64,000 bases of DNA, from contig DASPIW010000007.1 in NCBI GenBank assembly GCA_035628915.1, positions 62,001 to 126,000 of the forward strand, given 5' to 3'. How positions within the stretch are numbered: the stretch's first letter is position 1; each line of letters begins with the position of its first letter. The DNA is from JARBUG01 sp035628915 (lineage in GTDB: Bacteria; Bacillota; Sulfobacillia; Symbiobacteriales; Symbiobacteriaceae). Shown here piece by piece: positions 23,917 to 32,832 of this stretch. Made by a program: the position numbers and the translations under genes. A model generated the notes under the pieces. The model saw only the letters and a list, made by a program, of their open reading frames with translations. It searched no databases and was not told the origin of the DNA.

Positions 23917-24813
23917 TTATGCGCCGCCGGTTCGGCCGTACCGCGCCCTGAGCGCGTGGAGCAGCGTTCTGACGGGGCCCGGCACCGTGCCTTCGCTTCT
24001 GGTGACGGAGAGCACCGTGCGGCCCTGGTCCGGCCAATCCCGAATGGGCACCGCTGACAGCCGGCCCCGCTGCACTTCGTCGGCCACGGCGGACAGGGGC
24101 AGCACTGCCACGCCCATGTTCAGGCCGGCCATGGTCTTGACCGCCTCCACGGTGGGCTGCTCGGCAAAGTGGCAGTTGATGTCGGCGCCGGCCAGAACGC
24201 CGACCACCATCTGGCGGAAGCCGGCCTGCCGGGGCAGCGTCAGCACGATCTGACCCGCCAGGTCCGCCATGGCGACGTCCTTACCCTGCACCAGGGCATG
24301 GGCAGGGGCGGCCACGGCAACGACCGGGTCGAGCAGCAGGGGCACCGCCCGTACGCCCGACATGGTCGGCGGCGTGGAGATCAGCGCCAGGTCGGTCTGA
24401 TAGCCGAGCAGGCTGTCCAGGCACTCCTGATAGTGCCCGGTATGCAGTTCCACCTGGACGTCAGGAAAGTTCGCCTTGAACTCCGCCAGCACGGGCGGCA
24501 GCAGGAACTGCATGACCATATGCCCGGCGGCCACGCGCAGGTGGCCGGCGCCGACTGCCGACGCATCCGCGGCCGCCCGGCGGCATGCTTCCACTGCGGC
24601 CAATGCAGCGCGCGCCTGAGGGAGGACCGCCTTGCCCGCCGGCGTCAGTTCGACCCCGTGGCTCGTCCGGGTCAGGAGGACGGCGCCCAGATCCTGCTCG
24701 AGGGCCTTGATCTGCCGGGTGACGGCCGGCTGCGTCAAATGCAGGGCGTCAGCCGCCCGCGACAGGCTGCCGGTCTCCGCCACGGCGCAGAACGTCTCCA
24801 ATAGGTGTAGCAC
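23917..24813 (-). CDS. LysR-type transcriptional regulator
   Basis: 298 residues from GTG with AGGAG upstream. The N-terminal winged helix reads FCAVAETGSLSRAADALHLTQPAVTRQIKALEQDLG, followed by the linker helix and a type 2 periplasmic-binding-like effector domain. It is divergent from the chromate transporter pair, and the 105-bp gap contains TATGAT at 24888-24893 plus an AT-rich ATAACAATTCGGCATTAG that could be a T-N11-A type LysR site. By the usual LysR rule it probably controls the transporter genes and itself. Confidence 0.92.
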   Translation of the reverse strand: MLHLLETFCAVAETGSLSRAADALHLTQPAVTRQIKALEQDLGAVLLTRTSHGVELTPAGKAVLPQARAALAAVEACRRAAADASAVGAGHLRVAAGHMVMQFLLPPVLAEFKANFPDVQVELHTGHYQECLDSLLGYQTDLALISTPPTMSGVRAVPLLLDPVVAVAAPAHALVQGKDVAMADLAGQIVLTLPRQAGFRQMVVGVLAGADINCHFAEQPTVEAVKTMAGLNMGVAVLPLSAVADEVQRGRLSAVPIRDWPDQGRTVLSVTRSEGTVPGPVRTLLHALRARYGRTGGA

Positions 24814-24918
24814 GACGACAACTCCTAACGTTTCAGGTGTCCCGCATACCCCAATAACAATTCGGCATTAGAGCGATTCCTCCCTACTATGATACGCTCC
24901 CGTCAGGAGGGATTCCAT

Positions 24919-25425
24919 GTGAAAAAGCTGTGGCAAATCGCCCGGATGGGCCTCCTGCTGGGTGCAACCGTCTTCGGCGGGGTGGCGGCGGCCTACCCGC
25001 GGGTGCGGGAGCGCTGCACGGAACTGGGAGAGATCACGGCGGAAGAGGTGGACGGGCTCTACGCACTGGCCGTCGTTCTGCCGGGACCGTCGTTCCTGAA
25101 CCTGTGGGGCGCCGTCAGCGCCCGGACCGGCGGGCTGATCGGGGCCGTCGTCGGCGAGATCGCCTTGCTGTTGCCGGCGGTGGTGCTGGTGCTGGCATTG
25201 CCCCTCACGACGGTGATTCCGTGGATCGGTGCACGCACGGAGGGGGCGCTGAACGGTTCGATATACGCCACTGCCGGGTTGCTGCTCGCCACGGGCATCG
25301 AAGCCGTGCGCAAGCACAAAGGCTACCGCCCCTGGCTGATTACCGCCCTGGGGCTGGGCGCCCTGCTGGCCGGGGTTCATCCCGTTTTTCTGTTAATACT
25401 TGTACTGGGGTGGGGAGCGCTGTGA
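24919..25425 (+). CDS. chrA: Chromate transporter, N-terminal half subunit
   Basis: 168 residues; the GTG at 24919 lies behind CAGGAGG, preferred over an earlier in-frame ATG. The protein has the CHR-domain pattern TVFGGVAAAYPRVRERC, EVDGLYALAVVLPGPSFLNLWGAV and several membrane helices. In full-length ChrA two CHR domains are fused; here they are separate genes. The stop overlaps the next GTG (GTGA), so the halves are translated together and likely form a heterodimer. Members export chromate, though other anions are possible. Confidence 0.85.
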   Translation: MKKLWQIARMGLLLGATVFGGVAAAYPRVRERCTELGEITAEEVDGLYALAVVLPGPSFLNLWGAVSARTGGLIGAVVGEIALLLPAVVLVLALPLTTVIPWIGARTEGALNGSIYATAGLLLATGIEAVRKHKGYRPWLITALGLGALLAGVHPVFLLILVLGWGAL

Positions 25426-25946
25426 CGCTGCTGCGGCTATTCTTCCTCGTAGTCTCTCTCAACGCGGTCGCCCTTGGCGGCGGCGGCATGATGTTGGCGG
25501 GTCTGGAGCGGGAACTGGTCGGCGGCGGGTTCATCACGCCGGCGCAGTACGCGGCGGGCGTGGCCCTGGGCCAGTCGACGCCGGGGCCGCTGGCCGCCTT
25601 CACCACGGCAATCGGCAACTACGCCCTCGGCTGGCCCGGCGCCCTGATCGCCACCGGCGGCATGATGACCGTCAGCCTGATCGTTGTCGCCGTGATCCGG
25701 CTGGTGCCGCCCGCCTGGTTCCGGCAGCCCCGCGTGCAGGGCGCCCTCGCGGCGATCGGCCCATATGTGGCAGCGCTCGTCCTCTTCCTGGCCCTGCGCA
25801 TCGGCCTTTCGGGGGGCGCCCAGCGGCTGGTGCTGCCGGTATTGATTGTCGCCGGCGTGGCGGTCGGGCGGCTGAAGAAAGTCCCCACCCCGGCCCTGAT
25901 GCTCGGTGCCGTGGCCCTGGGGATGCTCTTCGAGGACGCCTGGTGA
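25422..25946 (+). CDS. chrA: Chromate transporter, C-terminal half subunit
   Basis: 174 residues starting at GTG 25422 inside the stop of the first half. It contains NAVALGGGGMMLAGLERE, GVALGQSTPGPLAAF (the CHR-family PGP motif) and four to six hydrophobic helices. The short-chain CHR family works as two-gene pairs of opposite membrane orientation; that is family knowledge. Control by the divergent LysR gene is likely. Confidence 0.85.
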   Translation: MTLLRLFFLVVSLNAVALGGGGMMLAGLERELVGGGFITPAQYAAGVALGQSTPGPLAAFTTAIGNYALGWPGALIATGGMMTVSLIVVAVIRLVPPAWFRQPRVQGALAAIGPYVAALVLFLALRIGLSGGAQRLVLPVLIVAGVAVGRLKKVPTPALMLGAVALGMLFEDAW

Positions 25947-25959
25947 TCGGTGGCCTCTG

Positions 25960-25988
25960 TTGACAGGCTGGGCGGGAGCGCATATCAT
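25960..25988 (+). promoter_or_regulatory. Near-consensus promoter of the tRNA gene
   Basis: TTGACA (25960-25965), a 17-bp spacer, and TATCAT (25983-25988); the mature tRNA begins 15 bp later. Confidence 0.9.
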
Positions 25989-26003
25989 TTTAGAGTAGCA
26001 GAT

Positions 26004-26080
26004 GCGCCCGTAGCTCAGTCGGACAGAGCAGCAGTTTCCTAAACTGCGGGTCGGCGGTTCGATTCCGTCCGGGCGCGCCA
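26004..26080 (+). tRNA. tRNA-Arg (anticodon CCT)
   Basis: A 77-nt cloverleaf: acceptor GCGCCCG / CGGGCGC, D arm with AGCTCAGTCGG, anticodon loop TTCCTAA (CCT, reading AGG) on stem GCAGT/ACTGC, T arm GGCGGTTCGATTCCGTC, discriminator G and encoded CCA. Own promoter and terminator, single gene. Confidence 0.97.
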
Positions 26081-26105
26081 AGCAGTATGAGGGTTTCCTA
26101 TCATG

Positions 26106-26140
26106 AAATCGGGGGTACTCTGTGGAGTGCCCCCGATTTT
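26106..26140 (+). terminator. Intrinsic terminator of the tRNA transcript
   Basis: A 15-bp stem with one G-T pair (26106-26120 with 26125-26139), TGTG loop and TTTT end, 25 bp after the tRNA. Confidence 0.9.
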
Positions 26141-26285
26141 CCCAATCGGCATCACGACGTAGGCTGGGGGCAAACCATGGCAAAGTCGCAGCCAGGCCGC
26201 TTGGTCTCGGCGTTGGTGATGACGGGAAGAATATTGTGGATCATCATCAGTGGAAAGGGAGAATCGGCCCGCAGCCGGAAAAACG

Positions 26286-26482
26286 TTGACGATCCGGGGT
26301 GGGCGGGGCCATTTTGGTGACCTTCACCCCGGCTTTAGGGGTTTTTTGCGACATTCACCCCGATTGCGGGGCGATTCTTGGCCCGTCGAGGTCGTCGAGC
26401 CTGCGACACTGGTCCCCAGAACCGCGAATCGTCACCAATTTAGAGGTGGCTCCCCAAGCCGACTGCAAAATGCTGACGATTC
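26286..26482. repeat. Repeat-rich non-coding stretch, possible insertion-sequence end remnant
   Basis: Within the 582-bp gap after the tRNA terminator, two 30-bp direct copies (26320-26349 and 26350-26381) share GAC-N-TTCACCCCG followed by a G-run. They are bracketed by GTTGACGATCC (26286), its inverse GAATCGTCACC (26426) and GCTGACGATTC (26472). Arrays of TTCACCCCG-type repeats beside terminal GTTGAC-like sequences are reminiscent of the ends of IS21-like elements, but no transposase is present, so this is inference. Short frames here (for example a 47-codon frame from 26177) lack convincing support. The rest of the gap to 26700 shows only the hairpin listed next. Confidence 0.5.
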
Positions 26483-26570
26483 CCCAGTGCCGCCGGGCGC
26501 CCCGGCAGAGCGAAGTGACGGGGCGCGCCAGGCCGAAGCGGCTTGCAAGTATCAGTAGCGCCTCTCAAGC

Positions 26571-26601
26571 AACAAGCGCCAGCGAGCACTGGCGCTTGTT
26601 T
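26571..26601 (+). terminator. Orphan terminator-like hairpin
   Basis: A perfect 12-bp stem AACAAGCGCCAG / CTGGCGCTTGTT with a 6-nt loop in a gene-free region. It may end an unrecognised RNA starting upstream or, read in reverse, stop transcripts of the minus-strand HesB-like gene. Confidence 0.55.
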
Positions 26602-26722
26602 GATCCCCAGGAGGTTCGACGGGGCGGGGGCGGGGTGGGGACGTAGGCTTGCTGCCGGCCGCAGTGAGGCGCGGCACAGTCGCGCGGCGAGGGCTGCCAG
26701 GATCCGTCAAGGTATGATATAA

Positions 26723-27022
26723 CTATCTAGGCAAGTTCTTCATGTCCCGCAGATCCCGTTCATAGACACCGAAGCCTTCGCCTTCGGGCGTCTGGACCCA
26801 GTCGATCACCATGCCGTCCAGGTACTGCTCGGTGACCGCGTCAATAACCACAGGGACGCCGTCGACGGTGGCCGTGGCCAGGTGTCCGGGCTCCAGCGCC
26901 ATCAGCCACTTTTCGCCGGTACCCGCCTTGCGGATATGGATGCGCAGTGCCAGCCCGCCGCCCCGTTCTGCCAGGACGGCCTTGATCTGCTTTGCGGCGG
27001 CGGCGGTGATGGAAAACTGCAC
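26723..27022 (-). CDS. HesB/IscA-like domain protein without cysteines
   Basis: 99 residues from GTG. The start FSITAAAAKQIKAVLAERGG and GLALRIHIRKAG follow the A-type iron-sulfur carrier pattern, as does the GMVIDWVQTPEGEGFGVY ending. All three cysteines of true IscA/SufA proteins are absent; in fact the protein has none. Such Cys-less HesB-like proteins are annotated in Firmicutes as iron-sulfur biogenesis family proteins with unknown role. Cluster binding by the classical mode is therefore unlikely. It is divergent from the MATE transporter gene. Confidence 0.7.
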   Translation of the reverse strand: MQFSITAAAAKQIKAVLAERGGGLALRIHIRKAGTGEKWLMALEPGHLATATVDGVPVVIDAVTEQYLDGMVIDWVQTPEGEGFGVYERDLRDMKNLPR

Positions 27023-27121
27023 GGGGTGTCACCTCTGTCCAGTGGCGTGGGTAGATCTTTTCGCATGATACGGAACCGGTTCCTGCTCCGCCTCTTCGAG
27101 ATGTTGGGAGGGCCACTTACT

Positions 27122-28483
27122 GTGCAGCCAGCTGTCGCTGCTACCCCTAATTTTACCCGCAAAGCGATCCGTGGACAGATCATTCACCTGGCCTGGCCGG
27201 TCATCGGCGAGCAGGTGCTGACGACCCTGGCCAACATGGTTGACGCGGCCCTCCTGGGCCACCTGAGCCCCGTAGCCATGGCGGCCATCGGTTTTACGCA
27301 GACGCCCCACTGGCTGATGGTCGGGCTCTTCATGGGGCTCGGCGTGGGCGTCAACGCCCTCGTCGCCCGGTTTCAGGGCGCCGGCGACGTGCAGCACATT
27401 CCGCCCGCGACCCGGGCCGGGTTCTGGCTCGGTCTGATGCTGGCCCTGGTGATGGGCGTCGCGATCTTTGCCACCGCCCCCTGGATTGTCGATGTCGCGG
27501 GGGCAGAGCCGGAGGTGGTGCCCGTGGCCGCCCGGCTTCTGCGGCTGCTGGTGCCCGGCATGGTCGCCGCCTATTGGATGATGGTCATGACCGCCGCCCT
27601 GCGGGCGACGGGCGATACCAGGACTTCGCTCGTGATCAACATCGGCATCAATGTGCTGAACGCGGTGCTCGCGTACGGCCTGATTTACGGTGCCTTTGGC
27701 CTGCCGGCCTTCGGCGCCTACGGGGCAGGTTACGCCACAACCACGGCCCGGATTCTGGGCGCCCTGACGCTGCTGGCGGTGCTCTTGGGCCGAAGTGACG
27801 GCGCCCGCCTGGAGTGGCGCAAGCTGGGCCATATTGACTGGGACCTGGCGTGGCGCATCTTCCGGGTCGGGTATGTCGCGTCCACAGAGCGGATGTTCAG
27901 CACCATCATCTACATCCTCTACGCCGTGATGGTGAACGGCCTGGGCACCGTGGTTGCGGCGGCCCAGAACATTACTGTGGCGGCAGAGAACATTACCTGG
28001 ATGCTGGCGTCCGGGTTTTCCATGGCGACGGCCGCGCTCGTGGGCCAGCGCCTGGGCGCCGAGCGCCCGGATGAGGCGGAGGGCGTCAGCCGGGAAGCGG
28101 CCAGGCTGTCCATGCTGCTGCTCGGGGCGGTCGGGCTGGTCTTTATCGCATTTCCCGGCCCGTACTTGCGGATCTTCACAGATGACCCGGCCGTGCTGGC
28201 GCACAGCACCACGGCCCTGCGCATCGCCGGATTTACGGAGGTCTGTACGGCGCTGGTGCTGACGCTGAACGGCGCGCTGTCCGGCGCCGGCGACACCCGC
28301 CCGCTGTTTTTGGTGACCACGGGCGGCGGGATCATCCGGCTTACCCTCGCGACCATCTTCATCAAGCTCTTCGGCTGGGGCCTAGCCGGCGCCTGGTTCG
28401 CCGCCGGCGTCGACTGGGTGGTGCGGTCGGTGCTGATTTACTACCGCTTCCGCTCCGGGGCGTGGAAGACGGTGAAAGTGTAG
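27122..28483 (+). CDS. MATE family efflux transporter
   Basis: 453 residues from GTG 27122, which has GGGAGG nine bases upstream and gives the standard MATE length; an ATG at 27065 in the same frame would add 19 residues. Twelve hydrophobic segments in two six-helix halves are visible. Family features include LAWPVIGEQVLTTLANMVDAALLGHLSP in the first helix pair and NGALSGAGDTRPLFLVT in the second half. It would export cationic compounds or drugs using a sodium or proton gradient. Single gene; substrate unknown. Confidence 0.92.
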   Translation: MQPAVAATPNFTRKAIRGQIIHLAWPVIGEQVLTTLANMVDAALLGHLSPVAMAAIGFTQTPHWLMVGLFMGLGVGVNALVARFQGAGDVQHIPPATRAGFWLGLMLALVMGVAIFATAPWIVDVAGAEPEVVPVAARLLRLLVPGMVAAYWMMVMTAALRATGDTRTSLVINIGINVLNAVLAYGLIYGAFGLPAFGAYGAGYATTTARILGALTLLAVLLGRSDGARLEWRKLGHIDWDLAWRIFRVGYVASTERMFSTIIYILYAVMVNGLGTVVAAAQNITVAAENITWMLASGFSMATAALVGQRLGAERPDEAEGVSREAARLSMLLLGAVGLVFIAFPGPYLRIFTDDPAVLAHSTTALRIAGFTEVCTALVLTLNGALSGAGDTRPLFLVTTGGGIIRLTLATIFIKLFGWGLAGAWFAAGVDWVVRSVLIYYRFRSGAWKTVKV

Positions 28484-28491
28484 CGGCCGCA

Positions 28492-30183
28492 CTACGGACG
28501 CGGCTTCACCGGCTGCTCCAGCACGCCGCGGCTCAGCGTCTCGGTGTAGACCAGACAGGTCGCACACGCATCCCCGTGGGCACTGCACGCCTCGCCGGGG
28601 CTTTCCCAGCATGGCCGTACATGTGCTGCCCGGTTCGGGCAGGCCCCGCAGATGGCCGCCGGAATTTGGCGCAGTTCCCAGCACCGCATGATCGGCTTCC
28701 CCGGCTGCGCCGGACGGCGGAGCTTGTGAAATGCCAGGGTGAAGGCTGCCACGACAGCGGGATCGAGCTGGGTCCCGGCCAGGGCCTGCAGGTCAGCCAA
28801 GGCCCGATCCAGCGGCAGGGGCTTGCGGTAAGCCCTACCCGTGGTCTTGGCGTCAAACAGATCCGCCACGGCGATGATGCGGGCGCCCAGGGGAATATCC
28901 TTCCCCTTCATGCGGGCCGGATAGCCCCGCCCGTCCCACCGCTCGTGGTGATGGGCCACCATCGGGCCAAGCGGCACCACCGACTGCACGGGGGAGACCA
29001 GCTCGCTGCCGATGCGGGTGTGCTCCTGGATCAGCTCATACTCCCGGGACGTCAGCCGGCCGTCTTTGGCATACGTAGCCGTATCGACGGCGATCATGCC
29101 GATATCGTGCAGATAGGCACCCAATCCGACGGCCTGCACGTGGTCTTCCTGGAGCCCCAACTCGCGGGCGGTCATTTCCGCATACTGCAGCATCCGCTCC
29201 GAATGTCCGACCGTGTACAAGTTGGCTCCGTCCATGCCTGCGACCAGTGACTTCAGAGTATCCACGTACAGGTCAGCCGTTTGGGCAATGACCCCGCTTT
29301 CCGCCACAATCCGCCCGGCGTGGCTGCTCAGACCGGCAAAAGTGGCCACCCGGCGGGCAGCGGCTTCAGTCGCTTCCTGGAGGAAGTAGTAGGCGCACCC
29401 TGCCGGGCGCCCCTCCGGGCCGGGCAGCAGTGCAGGAATCCGGGTGACGGCCTGCACGCCTTCGCTGCGCAGGGCGCCGAGTGCGGGACCCGATACCAGG
29501 TCGGGCCGCTCGGGCATGCCCAGCAGTGCCGGTGCGGCACCGCCCAGCAGTTTCACGGTGAGAATCGCGCCCCGGCCGGCGGAAGCCGCCAGCGACGGGC
29601 CTTCACCAGCGCGTCCTTGCAGGACGAGGCCGCCGTCGGCGGCGCCCAGAATGCGCAGGGGAATATGGAACAGCAGTTCCAGGGCCCGGTGGGATTTGAG
29701 GGCCACTTCGCCCGAGAGGCGTGAAGCTGTCAGAACAGCTTTCAACTGCTCCAGTTCCTGCCGTGCCTCCTCCAGTTGACGGGCAGTCTCCACCAGCGCC
29801 GCAGCGGCCTCGCTGCGCCGGACATGGGGAGCAGGGGGGGTGGCGCCCCGCACCAGCTTCACTCGCAGCACCATCAGCGGTCCGCAGGGCACCGTCAGCC
29901 ACCGGTCGCCGGCACGTTCCACGACGGCCGCCTGTGCCGGAATCTCCGATCGGTCCAGCACCACGGGCGCCTGACCCGCTTCGCCCCGGGCCGTGGTCAG
30001 ACGGAACTGGCCGTCCGTCCCGGTGCTCAGGTAGGCGTGTCCCGCGTCGGCCCGCATATCGGCCATGAGCTGTTCGAGGCAGAAAGCGGCGGCCTCGTCG
30101 GCGGCGGCAAAAGCGGTCGGATAGCGCTGCTGCGTTGAGAGGAGGCTTCTGTCGCGGCCCAGTAAGTTATCGAGCCAGGGCAT
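28492..30183 (-). CDS. HD-GYP phosphodiesterase with C-terminal cysteine-rich (two-CW-like) tail
   Basis: 563 residues; the ATG at 30183 is 7 bases after AGGAGG, better than the GTG two codons upstream. The N-terminal about 300 residues include a coiled coil (ETARQLEEARQELEQLK) and a GAF-like sensor region. The HD-GYP domain has HSERMLQYAEMTA, AYLHDIGMIAVD, HHHERWDGRGYPARMKG and ARIIAVADLFDA, so it should hydrolyse c-di-GMP. The tail after about 500 holds seven or more Cys, including RCWELRQ, CGACPN, PCWE and CATCLVY, matching the spacing idea of two-CW zinc or cluster-binding domains. With the GGDEF-EAL protein at 2.4 kb this is the second c-di-GMP enzyme in the window. Confidence 0.88.
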   Translation of the reverse strand: MPWLDNLLGRDRSLLSTQQRYPTAFAAADEAAAFCLEQLMADMRADAGHAYLSTGTDGQFRLTTARGEAGQAPVVLDRSEIPAQAAVVERAGDRWLTVPCGPLMVLRVKLVRGATPPAPHVRRSEAAAALVETARQLEEARQELEQLKAVLTASRLSGEVALKSHRALELLFHIPLRILGAADGGLVLQGRAGEGPSLAASAGRGAILTVKLLGGAAPALLGMPERPDLVSGPALGALRSEGVQAVTRIPALLPGPEGRPAGCAYYFLQEATEAAARRVATFAGLSSHAGRIVAESGVIAQTADLYVDTLKSLVAGMDGANLYTVGHSERMLQYAEMTARELGLQEDHVQAVGLGAYLHDIGMIAVDTATYAKDGRLTSREYELIQEHTRIGSELVSPVQSVVPLGPMVAHHHERWDGRGYPARMKGKDIPLGARIIAVADLFDAKTTGRAYRKPLPLDRALADLQALAGTQLDPAVVAAFTLAFHKLRRPAQPGKPIMRCWELRQIPAAICGACPNRAAHVRPCWESPGEACSAHGDACATCLVYTETLSRGVLEQPVKPRP

Positions 30184-30261
30184 GGACACACCTCCTGACT
30201 GGCATTATATCAACATGCAGAATACTTTCTTCCAGGAACGTAAAATCCCTGCACATAATGA

Positions 30262-30295
30262 GAGGGAGTATCGCCTGGCATGGCGATACTCCCTC
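30262..30295. terminator. Strong hairpin after the ABC permease gene
   Basis: A perfect 14-bp stem (30262-30275 with 30282-30295) with a 6-nt loop begins 2 bp past the permease stop codon. No good U-tract on the minus strand; it may still protect the mRNA end or block read-through. Confidence 0.6.
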
Positions 30296-30297
30296 GT

Positions 30298-32832
30298 TTA
30301 TTCCTCGCGCAAGACTTGGAGTGGCTTCGCTGCCAGGACGTCGATGGTGCTCAGTACGCCGACGGCGATGGTCAACACCAGGGAGATAAGCACCCCGACT
30401 GCCAGCGACCGCACATCCGGCACGTAATCGATCTCCATCACGTATTTCATGACGCCCCATGTGGCGACTGCCGCCAGGAAAGCGCTGACGAAGCCGGCGA
30501 TCAGGCCCAGGGCGGCGTACTCCACTGCGAAGATGCGCCACACGCGGGCGCGGGTGGCGCCCAGGGTCTTGTACAGCACGGCTTCCCGCGTCCGCCGGTA
30601 CTTCGTCGTGGCGATGGAAGAGGCCAGAATGAGGAGGCCCGCCAGCACCGAGAAGCCCGCCACGAAGCGGATCACGAGGCTGATCCGGTCCAGCATCTCC
30701 GTGACTGTGGCCAGCATATCCGCCACATCGATCACCGTGACGCCCGGGAACCGGGCGACGACCGCCCGCTGCACGTCCCGCGAAGCCCCGGGCCTGACCG
30801 ACGCCTGGGCGTAGTAGGTAATGCGGCCGTTCTGCTCCAGCACGCCGGGGGCGAAGACGAAGTTGAAGCCGCCCCCCGCCCGGTAGTCCGTCGTTTTGCG
30901 GATGTTGAAGACCCGCGCCCGAATCGGCGTGCCGCCTTCCAGATCCATTTCGACCACGGAGCCGACCGTCATATGCAGCCGCTCTGCCGCTTCCCGCTCG
31001 ATGGAGACCAGGGGCTCCTTCGTCCAATCGGCCTCCGTCCACCAGGGGCCTTCAATCACGATATCCCCTTCGGGGATCGCCCTGGTGTAGGTCGTCTGGA
31101 ACTGGAAGTTGAACCACCGGGCTTCCTCTTCGCTCAAATTCATCTCGTCCCGGGTCTTGCCATCGATCGTCACCAGGCGGCCCCGGACGATGGCCGTGGG
31201 CGCCGGCGCCTTTGCCACGCCCGGATGCTGCTGCAGCAGTGCGTGGAATGCCTCGGCATCCGGGGCCTGCAGGTTGATGAAGACCATGTTCGGCGCCCCC
31301 TTCGGCACCGTGATGCTGACTTCGTTCATCAACCCTTTCTGCAGCAGATAGACGGCCAGTACCATGGTGATGCCGATGCCCAGGGCGAGCACGATGGCGC
31401 CCGCCTGGCTGCCGGGCCGGTACAGGCTCGCCAGCCCTTGCCGCACGGAGATCCAGGCGCGGGGGACCCGAATCAGCTTGAGCGATCGGACGACCAGCCA
31501 CGCGGCGCCCAGCAGCAGCAGGACCGAACCGGCCAGCCCGCCCATGAACCAGAGGCCCCACTTGAGCGAGCCGGACATCCAGGCGGAGACCAGCACGAGC
31601 CCCAGGCCGATGGCGCCCAGGAGCGCCGCCGTGCGGATGCGCCGTGCCGCCGTAGGTGCGGGGCGGCTTTCCGCCATCTCCCGGCGGAAGACCAGGCCCG
31701 GCTTGATATCCGCAATCGCCGAAAGCGGCAGCAGCGTAAAGAGCACCGATGTGACCAAGCCCACAGCCAGACCCTGCAGCGCTACGATAGGCTGTAAATG
31801 CAGCTCGATGGTCAGGTTGACGATGGGGCCGACCACCTGCGGCATGACCAGTTGAACGGTGTAGCCCAGCAGAACGCCCAGGGCGCTGCCGGCAAGGCTC
31901 AGCAGCAGCATCTGCGTCAGGTAGATCAGCAGGATCTTGCGGTTGGTGCCGCCCACGCATTTCATGATGGCGATCGAATCGAGCTTCTGCTGCAGGAAGG
32001 CGCGGGTGGCGTTCGCGACGCCGAGCCCGCCCACCAGCAGCGCCACCAGCGAGACCAGGGAGAGAAAGTCGGTCATGCGGTCGAGAAACCGCTTGACCTG
32101 CGGGTTCGCTTCCCGGAAGTCCGCAATGGACGGGCGCTGCTCCTTGAACGCTTCTTTGAGATCCGCCCGCAGCTGTTCCACCTGAGTGTCGTCAGCCAGT
32201 TTGAAGAGATACTTGAACCGCGCCCGGCTGCCCAGCTGGATCAGTTCGGCCTTCGCCAGGCCGCCGGCGGTGATCATCACCCGCGGCCCCATGGAGAAGC
32301 CCGCCGTCACCCGGTCCGGCTCCTTGAGAATGAGCCCGCTGATGGTGAACATCGCCCTGCCGACGCTGATCTGATCGCCGACTTGGAGCCCAAGCTGATC
32401 GAGCAGGTCGGCGCCGACCCAGGCCGTATCGTCGGTCAGGCGGGCGCCCGGCGGCTCGACTTCCAGGTTGCCGTAGAACGGGTAGCCCAGTTCGACCGCC
32501 TTCACTTCGACCAGCCGGAAGGACTGCTTGTCTGCCGTCAGGGCCATGGAGGTCGTCTCGGTCACCCGGGCGACCTGAATGCCCCGCTCTGCCGCAGTTG
32601 CCGCAATGAACTGATCCTGCTCGGGCGTGATCGTCCGCCCGGTACTGAGCGTCATGTCCGCGGCCATGAGCGGGCGGGCTTCCTGGAGCATCGCCTCCTG
32701 AATGGAGGCATTGAACCCCTTTACGCCGACCAGCCCCGCCACGCCGATCGCAATGCAGAGCACGAAGAAGATGAACTTCCGCTTGCCCCGCCGCAGCTCC
32801 CGCATGGCCATGCGCAGGGGAAAGAACTTCAC
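30298..32832 (-). CDS. ABC transporter permease, FtsX/MacB-like (YbbP type)
   Basis: 844 residues from GTG. One membrane helix near the N-terminus (FIFFVLCIAIGVAGLVGVKGF) is followed by a large extracytoplasmic domain, three helices around 265-370 containing LVALLVGGLGVANATRAFLQQK (FtsX signature), a second extracytoplasmic part and a second FtsX unit ending with FAVEYAALGLIAGFVSAFLA. This double-FtsX layout is that of lipid, peptide or lipoprotein mechanotransmission exporters of the LolCE/YbbP group. The start overlaps the ATPase stop (GTGA), so the pair is translationally coupled. Confidence 0.9.
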   Translation of the reverse strand: MKFFPLRMAMRELRRGKRKFIFFVLCIAIGVAGLVGVKGFNASIQEAMLQEARPLMAADMTLSTGRTITPEQDQFIAATAAERGIQVARVTETTSMALTADKQSFRLVEVKAVELGYPFYGNLEVEPPGARLTDDTAWVGADLLDQLGLQVGDQISVGRAMFTISGLILKEPDRVTAGFSMGPRVMITAGGLAKAELIQLGSRARFKYLFKLADDTQVEQLRADLKEAFKEQRPSIADFREANPQVKRFLDRMTDFLSLVSLVALLVGGLGVANATRAFLQQKLDSIAIMKCVGGTNRKILLIYLTQMLLLSLAGSALGVLLGYTVQLVMPQVVGPIVNLTIELHLQPIVALQGLAVGLVTSVLFTLLPLSAIADIKPGLVFRREMAESRPAPTAARRIRTAALLGAIGLGLVLVSAWMSGSLKWGLWFMGGLAGSVLLLLGAAWLVVRSLKLIRVPRAWISVRQGLASLYRPGSQAGAIVLALGIGITMVLAVYLLQKGLMNEVSITVPKGAPNMVFINLQAPDAEAFHALLQQHPGVAKAPAPTAIVRGRLVTIDGKTRDEMNLSEEEARWFNFQFQTTYTRAIPEGDIVIEGPWWTEADWTKEPLVSIEREAAERLHMTVGSVVEMDLEGGTPIRARVFNIRKTTDYRAGGGFNFVFAPGVLEQNGRITYYAQASVRPGASRDVQRAVVARFPGVTVIDVADMLATVTEMLDRISLVIRFVAGFSVLAGLLILASSIATTKYRRTREAVLYKTLGATRARVWRIFAVEYAALGLIAGFVSAFLAAVATWGVMKYVMEIDYVPDVRSLAVGVLISLVLTIAVGVLSTIDVLAAKPLQVLREE

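Noticed and set aside
26087..26320. Short plus-strand frame after the tRNA
   Set aside because: It runs through the tRNA terminator hairpin and the repeat region; only an internal ATG at 26177 has a mediocre ribosome site, which is not enough.
26250..26646. Overlapping frames in the repeat-rich gap
   Set aside because: Frames follow the GC-rich repeats, lack ribosome sites and resemble no protein.
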